DNA from: Hyphomicrobiales bacterium | GTDB taxonomy: Bacteria > Pseudomonadota > Alphaproteobacteria > Rhizobiales > Devosiaceae | Reading direction: 5' to 3' | Length of the DNA: 5,858 bases | Assembly (NCBI GenBank): GCA_015487515.1 | Contig: WFPQ01000196.1 | Coordinates: 1 to 5,858 of the forward strand | Shown here: positions 1-5,858 of the stretch, one piece after another | Position numbering within the stretch: the stretch's first letter is position 1 | Layout of the letters: each line of letters opens with the position of its first letter | Translations under genes and position numbers: made by a program | The notes under the pieces: model-generated | Database searches by the model: none | Told to the model about the DNA's origin: nothing | Seen by the model: the letters and a program-made list of their open reading frames with translations, nothing else

Positions 1-693
1 ATAATTGCCCCGGAACCTCAAATCCCGCCCGGGTCCGATTCGGCCCTTGCTGACCAGGCGGCCACCGGCCAGACAACCCTTGTTGCCTATGCCCCGGTCA
101 TCGAACCGGAACCGGACGCCCAGCGAGCCCTGCAAATGCTGATCGAGCGCCGTTCCGAAAATGCATCCGTTCAGAATACGGCCACCATTTCCCCGATATT
201 GCGGGGCAGCATCTCCACCGCTTCCCTCGGCCCTGCCATAAGCCTGCGGCCACCCGGCAGGCAAACCGGTCCGGCCACTGATGATTTCAGGGGATTTTTT
301 GACAATACCTTCAATGCCGTGGCCAACTCCCGCCCCGGCGCCGGGCAGCAAAACAACATTGCCCTTGTCTTTTTGCAAAATACCGAAGAACAGAATGACG
401 GTCCGTTGCCGCAACCGGCACAAAGAAGGCCATTGCAGGACGATTCCATACCAAGACGCGATGTCAGCCTTTATGCGCCCGACCTGGAACACGTCACCGA
501 TACCCTTGTGATGCAGACCCGTATAGCCAACGCGGATTTCACCATTCTGTTCGAGCCCGACGAGGCTGATTTCGACCCGGCCCCCGAGCTCGGCCCCCAG
601 GCGGTCCAGATCAATTTTTCCCTTTCCCAGGCCCAGGGGTTGCCTCCCAACCGATTCCTGGCAACCGGACCCGTGATAATTTCAAAATCCTAG
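1..693 (+). CDS. Unrecognised Pro/Gln/Asn-rich protein, C-terminal part only
   Basis: Frame 1 is open from the first base to the TAG at 691-693, giving 230 residues with no start in view, so the gene runs in from upstream. An internal ATG at 136 is in frame, but the coding signal (strong third-position G/C) continues before it, so it is probably not the start. Two parts can be seen. The first 150 or so residues are low complexity, rich in Pro, Gln, Asn, Ala and Ser, with no hydrophobic segment, and look disordered or like a linker. The last 70 or so (from SLYAPDLEHV, about 477 onward) look more ordered: FEPDEADFDPAPELGP is followed by a short tail ending in PVIISKS. I do not recognise the family. 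A long secreted or cell-wall-associated protein with a linker and a small C-terminal module is possible, but that is inference. The spacing to dxs (123 nt) and the need for a separate dxs start give no firm sign of an operon. Confidence 0.75.
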   Translation: MIAPEPQIPPGSDSALADQAATGQTTLVAYAPVIEPEPDAQRALQMLIERRSENASVQNTATISPILRGSISTASLGPAISLRPPGRQTGPATDDFRGFFDNTFNAVANSRPGAGQQNNIALVFLQNTEEQNDGPLPQPAQRRPLQDDSIPRRDVSLYAPDLEHVTDTLVMQTRIANADFTILFEPDEADFDPAPELGPQAVQINFSLSQAQGLPPNRFLATGPVIISKS

Positions 694-802
694 GGAAACA
701 TCAGGACCGGTCCCGGATTCTTGGATATCCTGGCACTCCCAATTCAATTTATTGCACCATCGCCTCCATTGCTTTAATGGTAGTTCAACTCAACAGCTTG
801 GG

Positions 803-809
803 GGAAGGA
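803..809 (+). promoter_or_regulatory. Shine-Dalgarno site of dxs, fixes a TTG start
   Basis: GGAAGGA lies 7 nt before the TTG at 817 and 13 nt before a second in-frame TTG at 823, so spacing favours 817. An in-frame TAG at 781-783 closes the frame upstream. No ATG or GTG occurs between that stop and the conserved N-terminal Dxs sequence. Confidence 0.7.
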
Positions 810-816
810 TCCCCGA

Positions 817-2748
817 TTGCCATTGCCAACAAAAACTCCACTGCTCGACAAGATTGAGAACATCAGCCAGCTCCGCCAGCTTGACCTTTCCCAACTGCGC
901 CAGCTGGCCGACGAATTGCGCGCCGAAACCATTGATGCGGTTTCGGTCACCGGCGGCCACCTGGGGGCCGGACTGGGCGTGGTTGAACTCACCATTGCCC
1001 TGCATGCAACTTTTGATACCCCCGACGACCGGCTGATCTGGGATGTCGGCCACCAGACCTACCCCCACAAGATCCTTACCGGCCGCCGGGAAAAAATCCG
1101 CACCCTGCGCCAGAAGAATGGCCTTTCAGGCTTTACCCTGCGCACCGAGAGCGAATTCGACCCCTTTGGAACCGGCCACTCCTCCACTTCAATCTCCGCC
1201 GGCCTTGGCATGGCCGTGGGCTCCGAACTCAATGAACAGTCCCGCAACTGCATTGCGGTCATAGGTGACGGCTCCATGTCGGCGGGCATGGCCTACGAGG
1301 CCATGAACAATGCCGGGGCCATGGATGCGAGGCTGATCGTCATTCTGAACGATAACGACATGTCGATAGCTCCCCCCACCGGGGCCATGAGCGCCTACCT
1401 GGCCAGGCTGGTTTCTTCTCCCGCCTACCGGGGGTTGCGCGAGACCGCCAAGAATATCGTCGACCGCCTGCCCGACTTCATATCAGAAAAGGCAAGAAAG
1501 ACCGAGGAATTTGCCCGCGGCTTCTGGGCTGGAGGCACCCTTTTCGAGGAACTGGGCTTTTATTACGTTGGCCCCATAGACGGGCACAATCTCGGCCACC
1601 TGCTGCCGATACTCAAGAATGTCCGCGATGCCAAGGCCGGCCCGTTTCTGGTTCATGTTGTCACCCAAAAGGGCAAGGGATATCCCCCGGCAGAAGACGC
1701 TCCCGACAAATATCATGGCGTTTCCCGGTTCAATATCATTACCGGAACCCAGGACAAGTCCCCTTCCAATGCCCCCTCCTATACCTCGGTTTTTTCCTCT
1801 TCACTGATAGAGGAAGCAAAAAGGGACGAAAAAATAGTTGCCGTGAATGCGGCCATGCCCGCAGGAACGGGACTGGACCGGTTTGGCGAAATATTTCCAG
1901 ACCGGGTATTTGACGTGGGAATTGCCGAACAGCATGCGGTTACGTTCAGCGCCGGCCTGGCTTCCGAAGGGCTGAAACCGTTTTGCGCCATCTATTCCAC
2001 TTTTTTGCAACGCGCCTATGACCAGGTCATCCATGACGTGGCGCTGCAAAACCTTCCGGTCAGATTTGCCATCGACAGGGCCGGCTATGTGGGAGCAGAT
2101 GGTCCGACCCATGCGGGCAATTACGACACCGCCTACCTGGGGGCCATTCCCAACATGGTGCTGATGGCAGCCGGCAACGAGGCCGAACTGACCCACATGG
2201 TGGCAACGGCCGCTGCCTATGACGAAGGCCCCATCGCCCTGCGCTATCCCCGGGGAGAAGGGGTCGGTGTCGAATTGCCCGACCGGGGGCAGGTCCTTGA
2301 AATAGGGCGGGGACGCATCCTCAGACAAGGCACCACCATCGCCATCTTGTCCTATGGAGCACGGCTCGGGGAATGCCTGGCAGCGGCCGAACAACTGTCT
2401 GCCCTGGGCCTTTCAACCACCGTGGCCGACGCCCGCTTTGCCAAGCCCCTTGACGAAGACCTGCTGGCCCGACTGGCAAAAAATCACCAGGTTCTGCTCA
2501 GCGTCGAAGAAGGCTCCATCGGTGGCTTCGGCTCCCATGCCGCCACCTGGCTGGCCCGCAATTCCATGCTCGATGGCGCCCTCAGATTCCGTCCCATGAC
2601 AATGCCCGACAGAAATTTTGAACACGCTTCCCAGGCCGACCTTTACGCCAAGGCAGGACTGGACAGGGCCGGAATCGTGGCCACAGCCCTAAAGGCCCTG
2701 CCCGCCAGTTCCCGGGTCACCCGGATTCTTGAAAACCTTAGCCAGTGA
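817..2748 (+). CDS. dxs: 1-deoxy-D-xylulose-5-phosphate synthase
   Basis: Cytoplasmic thiamine-diphosphate enzyme that condenses pyruvate with glyceraldehyde 3-phosphate, releasing CO2, to give DXP. DXP feeds the MEP isoprenoid pathway and the synthesis of thiamine and pyridoxal phosphate. At 643 residues it is full length for the family. Visible landmarks: TGGHLGAG with catalytic His48; GHQTYPHK (79-85), where Ala or Cys is commoner than Thr81; GHSSTSIS (120-127); the ThDP/Mg motif GDG (150-152) to NDN (178-180); His300; general acid/base Glu371 in IAEQHAV; Tyr393; and Arg421, Asp428, His432 and Arg479, which match the substrate-binding set of the E. coli enzyme. The C-terminal transketolase domain covers about 490-625. 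The start is TTG at 817, chosen from the Shine-Dalgarno spacing and the lack of any alternative. The gene is convergent with gapR. The xseB and tlyA neighbours often found beside dxs in Alphaproteobacteria are not seen here. No defect was found. Confidence 0.98.
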   Translation: MPLPTKTPLLDKIENISQLRQLDLSQLRQLADELRAETIDAVSVTGGHLGAGLGVVELTIALHATFDTPDDRLIWDVGHQTYPHKILTGRREKIRTLRQKNGLSGFTLRTESEFDPFGTGHSSTSISAGLGMAVGSELNEQSRNCIAVIGDGSMSAGMAYEAMNNAGAMDARLIVILNDNDMSIAPPTGAMSAYLARLVSSPAYRGLRETAKNIVDRLPDFISEKARKTEEFARGFWAGGTLFEELGFYYVGPIDGHNLGHLLPILKNVRDAKAGPFLVHVVTQKGKGYPPAEDAPDKYHGVSRFNIITGTQDKSPSNAPSYTSVFSSSLIEEAKRDEKIVAVNAAMPAGTGLDRFGEIFPDRVFDVGIAEQHAVTFSAGLASEGLKPFCAIYSTFLQRAYDQVIHDVALQNLPVRFAIDRAGYVGADGPTHAGNYDTAYLGAIPNMVLMAAGNEAELTHMVATAAAYDEGPIALRYPRGEGVGVELPDRGQVLEIGRGRILRQGTTIAILSYGARLGECLAAAEQLSALGLSTTVADARFAKPLDEDLLARLAKNHQVLLSVEEGSIGGFGSHAATWLARNSMLDGALRFRPMTMPDRNFEHASQADLYAKAGLDRAGIVATALKALPASSRVTRILENLSQ

Positions 2749-2968
2749 CAATCACGACATCCGGCCAGCACGACATCCGGCCAGAAAATCCCGATCCCGG
2801 ACAATGCCACTGCCCGACCCGCCGGATGACCGGCCCCATGGGTACCGGCAGGGCATGGGCCAGGGACATGTTGAAATCATGTTTTCAACGGGATCGCAAT
2901 ATCATCCCGGCGGGCGCCGGATCTGAAAGACCGGCCCCGGTATCATCCTGAAACCCGGTCAAAAACCA
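2749..2968. other. Convergent intergenic region dxs/gapR with weak inverted repeats
   Basis: The region between two convergent genes. Besides the tandem duplication it holds GTTGAAA / TTTCAAC (2870-2876 with 2883-2889, 6-nt loop) and the GC-rich inverted repeat CCGGCG / CGCCGG (2907-2912 with 2915-2920). A third pair is GACCGG / CCGGTC (2929-2934 with 2955-2960). None is followed by a proper T tract on either strand, so no classical intrinsic terminator can be called, although transcripts from both sides must end here. No small gene is supported. Confidence 0.5.
2753..2784. repeat. Perfect 16-nt tandem duplication after dxs
   Basis: The unit CACGACATCCGGCCAG occurs at 2753-2768 and again, directly abutting, at 2769-2784, with no mismatch. 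It starts 4 nt after the dxs stop codon. Two copies only; it could be a recent slippage duplication or a doubled protein-binding site. Confidence 0.85.
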
Positions 2969-3226
2969 TTAACTGCCCGGGTCCGGAATCATGCCAAGGG
3001 CATGCAGGTAGGTATCCAGCAATGCTTCCTGTTCCATGCGCTCGGATGTATCCATCTTGCGTATCCTGACGACCTGCCTGATGGTCTTTGCATCAAATCC
3101 CGATCCCTTTGCCTCTGCATAAACTTCCTTTATATCCTCGGAAATGGCCTTTTTTTCATCTTCCAGCTTCTCGATTCTATCGATGAAGGCGCGCAACTGA
3201 TCCCGCCCAACCCCTGTTTCCGGCAT
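2969..3226 (-). CDS. gapR: GapR nucleoid-associated protein (DUF2312 family)
   Basis: Small nucleoid protein of Alphaproteobacteria. In Caulobacter, GapR binds overtwisted, AT-rich DNA ahead of replication and transcription forks and stimulates type II topoisomerases; it works as a multimer clamped around DNA. The 85-residue protein matches the family in length and pattern. Residues 8-33 ([20 protein letters not shown] and onward) form an amphipathic, heptad-like helix. The conserved core is [19 protein letters not shown] (33-51) followed by VVRIRKMD (52-59), rich in Lys and Arg on the DNA-facing side. The C-terminal helix contains [11 protein letters not shown] (69-79). The ATG at 3226-3224 is preceded by AGGGAG (3240-3235) at 8 nt. 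It is convergent with dxs and divergent from the DUF1036 gene. A GATTC site (GANTC, the CcrM methylation motif) lies at 3231-3235 in its leader. The family call is firm; the cellular role is carried over from Caulobacter. Confidence 0.95.
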   Translation of the reverse strand: MPETGVGRDQLRAFIDRIEKLEDEKKAISEDIKEVYAEAKGSGFDAKTIRQVVRIRKMDTSERMEQEALLDTYLHALGMIPDPGS

Positions 3227-3500
3227 ATATGATTCTCCCTGTTCTGAAATTGCCTTTCAAGCTCGAAAAACGCCTGGGATCAAGTTGCAAGTGAACCTTT
3301 TGCACCGCTCAACATCACCCGCACCATCTTTAGGACCCGCCGCAAGAATTTTTTGATCCCCCGTCGGCCACCTTTCAAAATTTTGACCAATCATCTTCCT
3401 AAAGACCGGACATCAAGTCCCTGACACCGGTTGATTTTTTGCTATCAAATCAGCTTTAACCCTGTAATGATCCCCTTTCGGACAAACGCCTGGAATAAGC
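3227..3500. promoter_or_regulatory. Divergent promoter region between gapR and the DUF1036 gene
   Basis: This 274-nt stretch is AT-richer than the genes around it and should carry the promoters of both. It contains a perfect 12-bp palindrome, TCAAAATTTTGA, at 3375-3386. It also has an imperfect repeat, TGATTT (3432-3437) with AAATCA (3447-3452). A weak plus-strand promoter candidate is TTGATT (3431-3436), an 18-nt spacer and TTTAAC (3455-3460), four of six matches in each box. No convincing sigma70 pair was found for gapR on the minus strand. No coding sequence is supported here. Confidence 0.5.
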
Positions 3501-3983
3501 ATGAAAAAAATAAAAATATTCCCACTGACTGCCATGAAATGTTTTTTTCCCCTGTCCATGCTGACTCTTGTACTTGCAATCCTTACGCCCGTTCCGGCCC
3601 TTGCCGACCTCAGAGTATGCAACCAGACCGGCAAACCCGTATCCATAGCCCTTGGCTATCGCAGCGAGCAGGGCTGGAAATCCGAAGGATGGTGGGTTGC
3701 AGCCCCGGACAGTTGTGCTACAGTTTTCCAGGGAGACCTCAACGCCAGGTTCTATTACCTGTTTGCCGCCGATGACATTTCCGGGGGAACCTGGGACGGT
3801 TCGGTTTACATGTGCACCAGAGAAGAGGCCTTTACCATATTCGGGGTCGAGGATTGCCTGGCCCGGGGATATGAAAGGACCGGCTTTTTTGAAATCGATA
3901 CGGGAAACAAGACTGACTGGACACTGCAACTTACCGAGCCGGAAACGGAACAACCGGCCGCAACGGGCGATGTCCGCCCATGA
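3501..3983 (+). CDS. Secreted DUF1036 family protein
   Basis: A 160-residue exported protein of unknown function, typical of Alphaproteobacteria. Residues 1-35 are a Sec signal peptide: a basic start (MKKIKIF), a hydrophobic core (FFPLSMLTLVLAIL) and the cleavage motif ALA before Asp36. The mature part opens with LRVCNQTGKPVSIALGY, followed by EGWWVAAPDSC, then YYLFAADD and MCTREEAFTIFGVEDC, then LARGYERTGFFEIDTG and a final WTLQLTE strand. This matches the DUF1036 pattern as I know it. Four cysteines (40, 72, 105, 119) remain after cleavage and could form two disulphides in the periplasm. The last 14 or so residues (EPETEQPAATGDVRP) look disordered. The ATG at 3501 has only a weak, close ribosome site (GGA at 3492-3494); a second in-frame ATG at 3534 would also leave a usable signal peptide but has no ribosome site. 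Its constant place next to gapR and pyk is suggestive, but its function is unknown. Confidence 0.93.
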   Translation: MKKIKIFPLTAMKCFFPLSMLTLVLAILTPVPALADLRVCNQTGKPVSIALGYRSEQGWKSEGWWVAAPDSCATVFQGDLNARFYYLFAADDISGGTWDGSVYMCTREEAFTIFGVEDCLARGYERTGFFEIDTGNKTDWTLQLTEPETEQPAATGDVRP

Positions 3984-4005
3984 CCGGAACACGACACACC
4001 GGACA

Positions 4006-4065
4006 GGTCCTGATTATCTGCGCTTGCCGGCACAGATCCGTGTTAATCAGAACTCAATGGAGTTC
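4006..4065 (+). promoter_or_regulatory. Structured leader upstream of pyk (two inverted repeats)
   Basis: Two perfect inverted repeats lie side by side. CTGATTA (4010-4016) pairs with TAATCAG (4044-4050), with an inner TCTG / CAGA pair (4017-4020 with 4033-4036). GAACTC (4050-4055) pairs with GAGTTC (4060-4065) across a 4-nt AATG loop. The second hairpin ends 3 nt before AGGGA (4069-4073), the only Shine-Dalgarno-like run before pyk. Neither hairpin is followed by a T tract, so this is not an ordinary terminator of the DUF1036 gene. It could act on translation or message stability, or be a protein-binding operator. I know no named riboswitch that fits. Confidence 0.45.
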
Positions 4066-4087
4066 AACAGGGAAATGACAAGCTCCA

Positions 4088-5524
4088 ATGAAACGTAACC
4101 GCCGCGTAAAGATTCTGGCCACCCTTGGCCCCGCCTCTGACAGCAGGGACATGATAGCAAGGCTTGTTAAGGCGGGGGCGGACATCTTCCGCATCAACAT
4201 GAGCCATGCCAGCCACGAGATTCTGGACAGAACCGTTGGCCATATCCGCTCGGTCGAAGAGGAATTCAGGCGACCCTTGGGAATTTTGGTCGACCTGCAG
4301 GGACCAAAGATCCGCATCGGCAAATTTGCCGATGATGAAATAGTCCTGAACAATGGCGACATTTTTACCATGGACCAGAACAGCGATCCGGGCGATCAGA
4401 AGCGGGTTTATCTGCCCCATCCCGAATTGTTCCAGGCCGTAAAGCCCGGTCACAGGCTGCTGCTGGATGACGGACGCATCGAATTGCAGGCCGCTGAAGT
4501 TTCTTCCGACCGGATAAAATGCAAGGTGATTTATGGCGGCCCCCTTTCCAACCGCAAGGGAGTAAGCGTTCCCGACAGCCTGCTGGCCGTAAGCGCCATG
4601 ACCGAAAAGGACCGGGCGGACCTTGACCATGCCCTTAAAAGAAATGTCGACTGGATAGCCCTTAGCTTCGTTCAGCGCCCCCAGGACATAACCCAGGCAA
4701 GAAAGATAACCGGGGGACGGGTCGGCATCATGGCCAAGATAGAAAAGCCCCAGGCCATCCAAAGGCTGGGGGAAATCATAAAGCTCTGCGATGCCTTCAT
4801 GATAGCCCGCGGTGACCTGGGGGTCGAACTTCCCCTTGAACAGGTTCCCGGATTGCAAAAACGCATGATCAGGCTGGCCCGCCGCTATGGAAGGCCCGTG
4901 GTGGTGGCCACCCAGATGCTTGAAAGCATGGTATCTTCACCCACTCCGACAAGGGCAGAGGTTTCCGATGTATCCACCGCGGTTTTTGAAGGGGCCGATG
5001 CCATAATGCTTTCAGCCGAATCCGCCAGCGGTGATTTTCCGGTCGAGGCGGTTGCCACCATGGACAAGGTTGCCATCGCCGTTGAAAGCGATGTCAACTA
5101 TCCATCCATCATCCGTGCCCAGGGGGCAGAACCCGAAGCAACGGCCGCAGATGCCATATCGGCCGCCACCCGTCAGACCGCGGAAACCCTGGATCTGGCG
5201 GCCATAGTCACCTATACCTCCTCGGGCTCCACCGGCCTGCGCGCCGCCCGCGAACGCCCTTCAAAACCCATCATTGCCCTGTCTCCGGAAATTTCCACCG
5301 TTCGCCGCCTGTCCCTGGTCTGGGGCATTCACTGCGTGCAGAGCGAAGATGCCAAGGACCTGGAAGACATGGTCGACAAGGCCTGTTCCATTGCCCATTC
5401 CCAGGGCTTCGCCCGGCCCGGAGAAAGAATTGCCATAACCGCCGGCGTTCCCTTGAGAACCTCCGGTTCCACCAACATGCTGCGCATTGCATTCATCGAT
5501 CACAAGGGCTCCGGCTCCACCTGA
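4088..5524 (+). CDS. pyk: Pyruvate kinase, K+-independent type
   Basis: Cytoplasmic glycolytic enzyme: phosphoenolpyruvate plus ADP gives pyruvate plus ATP. At 478 residues it is the usual bacterial length. Domain A begins at RRVKILATLGPAS (5-17), with Arg35 and Asn37 in FRINMSH. The B-domain insert spans about 70-170. Catalytic Lys217 and metal ligand Glu219 sit in IMAKIEKPQA, followed by ARGDLGVELP (240-249) with Asp243 and ATQMLESM (274-281) with Thr275. PTPTRAEVSDVSTAVFEG (285-302) and MLSAESASG close domain A. The C domain (about 345-478) includes TSSGSTG (377-383), a phosphate-binding-like loop where many bacterial pyruvate kinases bind effectors. LQGPKIRI (70-77) has Leu, Gln, Lys and Ile where the K+-requiring muscle enzyme has Thr113, Lys114, Glu117 and Thr120; this is the K+-independent signature. 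An in-frame TGA at 4076-4078 leaves ATG 4088 as the start. Its nearest Shine-Dalgarno-like run, AGGGA, is 14 nt away, which is unusually far. It lies 104 nt after the DUF1036 gene in the same direction, so either a shared transcript or its own promoter is possible. Confidence 0.98.
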   Translation: MKRNRRVKILATLGPASDSRDMIARLVKAGADIFRINMSHASHEILDRTVGHIRSVEEEFRRPLGILVDLQGPKIRIGKFADDEIVLNNGDIFTMDQNSDPGDQKRVYLPHPELFQAVKPGHRLLLDDGRIELQAAEVSSDRIKCKVIYGGPLSNRKGVSVPDSLLAVSAMTEKDRADLDHALKRNVDWIALSFVQRPQDITQARKITGGRVGIMAKIEKPQAIQRLGEIIKLCDAFMIARGDLGVELPLEQVPGLQKRMIRLARRYGRPVVVATQMLESMVSSPTPTRAEVSDVSTAVFEGADAIMLSAESASGDFPVEAVATMDKVAIAVESDVNYPSIIRAQGAEPEATAADAISAATRQTAETLDLAAIVTYTSSGSTGLRAARERPSKPIIALSPEISTVRRLSLVWGIHCVQSEDAKDLEDMVDKACSIAHSQGFARPGERIAITAGVPLRTSGSTNMLRIAFIDHKGSGST

Positions 5525-5710
5525 CCCGCCCTCCAGACACCATCACGTTTCATCACCGCCCCATAAAGACACCCGGGTTTCAACCGTACCGGATATTCCA
5601 CTGGCCAAATATTCAATGGCTGATGCATTGACAGTTCAGGGTCTTGCCCATATTAAGGGCACCGGTTCAAGCATGGGCGCTCCGCCGCCTGTTTTACAAA
5701 GGGCATCCAC
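5525..5710. other. Intergenic region pyk/rpmJ
   Basis: This 186-nt gap contains the rpmJ promoter and ribosome site. An 8-bp palindrome, ACCCGGGT, lies at 5571-5578 with only three T residues after it, so it is a poor terminator candidate for pyk. An open frame running through here from inside pyk looks non-coding. Confidence 0.5.
5628..5656 (+). promoter_or_regulatory. Near-consensus sigma70 promoter of rpmJ
   Basis: TTGACA (5628-5633) matches the consensus -35 box exactly. It is followed by a 17-nt spacer and TATTAA (5651-5656), four of six matches to TATAAT. Transcription should start near 5663, leaving a leader of about 48 nt before the rpmJ ATG. It is the best promoter in the window and suits a ribosomal protein gene made in large amounts. 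Confidence 0.75.
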
Positions 5711-5836
5711 ATGAAGGTTCGCAATTCACTTCGCGCGCTGATGGCTCGTCACCGCGATAACAAGATGGTTCGTCGCCGCGGCCGCTATTACATCATCAAC
5801 AAGGTCAACAAGCGCTTCAAGGCCCGCCAGGGCTGA
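5711..5836 (+). CDS. rpmJ: 50S ribosomal protein L36, cysteine-free (YkgO-like) form
   Basis: A 41-residue, very basic protein of the large ribosomal subunit. It starts [18 protein letters not shown], continues with the core [19 protein letters not shown] and ends in RQG. The family form with four zinc-binding ligands is about 37-38 residues. This one has no cysteine at all and the longer length, so it is the zinc-independent form. In bacteria with both forms, the cysteine-free copy often replaces the other under zinc limitation, but in many Alphaproteobacteria the cysteine-free gene is, as far as I recall, the ordinary housekeeping copy. The ATG is preceded by AAAGGG (5698-5703) at 7 nt. It has its own strong promoter and no visible Zur-like operator, which favours constitutive expression. 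The remaining 22 nt of the window after the stop show nothing further. Confidence 0.96.
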   Translation: MKVRNSLRALMARHRDNKMVRRRGRYYIINKVNKRFKARQG

Positions 5837-5858
5837 AACCGCCTCTTGCCTTCAGATC

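Noticed and set aside
1801..2394. Long minus-strand open frame (197 codons) inside dxs
   Set aside because: It is antisense to strongly conserved dxs codons; long antisense frames are expected in GC-rich genes.
2745..2951. 68-codon open frame starting at a GTG that overlaps the dxs stop
   Set aside because: The translation has no recognisable domain and includes the tandem duplication. It has no proper ribosome site; the frame is open by chance in GC-rich DNA.
2907..2960. GC-rich inverted repeats as intrinsic terminators for dxs or gapR
   Set aside because: The first repeat has a 2-nt loop if fully paired, and the other has a long loop. Neither is followed by a run of T on the relevant strand.
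2986..3235. Three GANTC (CcrM) sites in and next to gapR as a cell-cycle signal
   Set aside because: GANTC sites occur at many places in the window at about the chance rate, so no enrichment can be claimed. Only the leader site at 3231-3235 is worth noting.
4075..4098. Seven-codon leader frame (MTSSNET, then stop) overlapping the pyk start
   Set aside because: Its ATG is only 1 nt after AGGGA, too close for normal initiation, and its residues suggest no attenuation scheme.
4064..4858. Minus-strand open frame of 264 codons inside pyk
   Set aside because: It lies wholly opposite pyk and its leader, has no family resemblance, and its length is explained by codon bias on the coding strand.
5487..5714. 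75-codon plus-strand frame between pyk and rpmJ
   Set aside because: It begins inside pyk, contains the rpmJ promoter and ribosome site, and resembles no known protein.

Overview
The window is a slice of an alphaproteobacterial chromosome, with fairly GC-rich genes and many third-position C and G. Three things point to Alphaproteobacteria: a GapR (DUF2312) gene, a DUF1036 secreted protein, and a 41-residue cysteine-free L36 gene lying downstream of pyruvate kinase. From memory, gapR / DUF1036 / pyk / rpmJ is a recurring order in that class. The Dxs protein also has the alphaproteobacterial look at its N terminus. Genus or order cannot be read from the sequence. No mobile element, tRNA, rRNA, CRISPR array or foreign-looking segment was seen.

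Layout. Positions 1-693 (+) hold the 3' end of a Pro/Gln/Asn-rich protein that I do not recognise; its start lies outside the window. After a 123-nt gap comes dxs (817-2748, +), complete, with a TTG start. A 220-nt gap with a perfect 16-nt tandem duplication follows. gapR (2969-3226, -) is convergent with dxs. A 274-nt AT-richer gap separates gapR from a divergent secreted DUF1036 protein (3501-3983, +). That gene is followed by a 104-nt leader with two inverted repeats and by pyk (4088-5524, +). A near-consensus sigma70 promoter (5628-5656) then drives rpmJ (5711-5836, +), a zinc-independent-type ribosomal protein L36.

How the genes relate. Pyruvate kinase makes pyruvate, and Dxs condenses pyruvate with glyceraldehyde 3-phosphate to open the MEP isoprenoid pathway. 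They sit in separate transcription units, so co-regulation is not implied. GapR is a nucleoid protein of the replication and transcription machinery, and L36 belongs to the large ribosomal subunit. The DUF1036 protein has no firm function.

The window is mostly housekeeping. I found no convincing new multi-gene system. The points most worth a second look are the unidentified partial protein, the structured pyk leader, the gapR/DUF1036 divergent region with its AT palindrome, and the fact that only TTG can start dxs.
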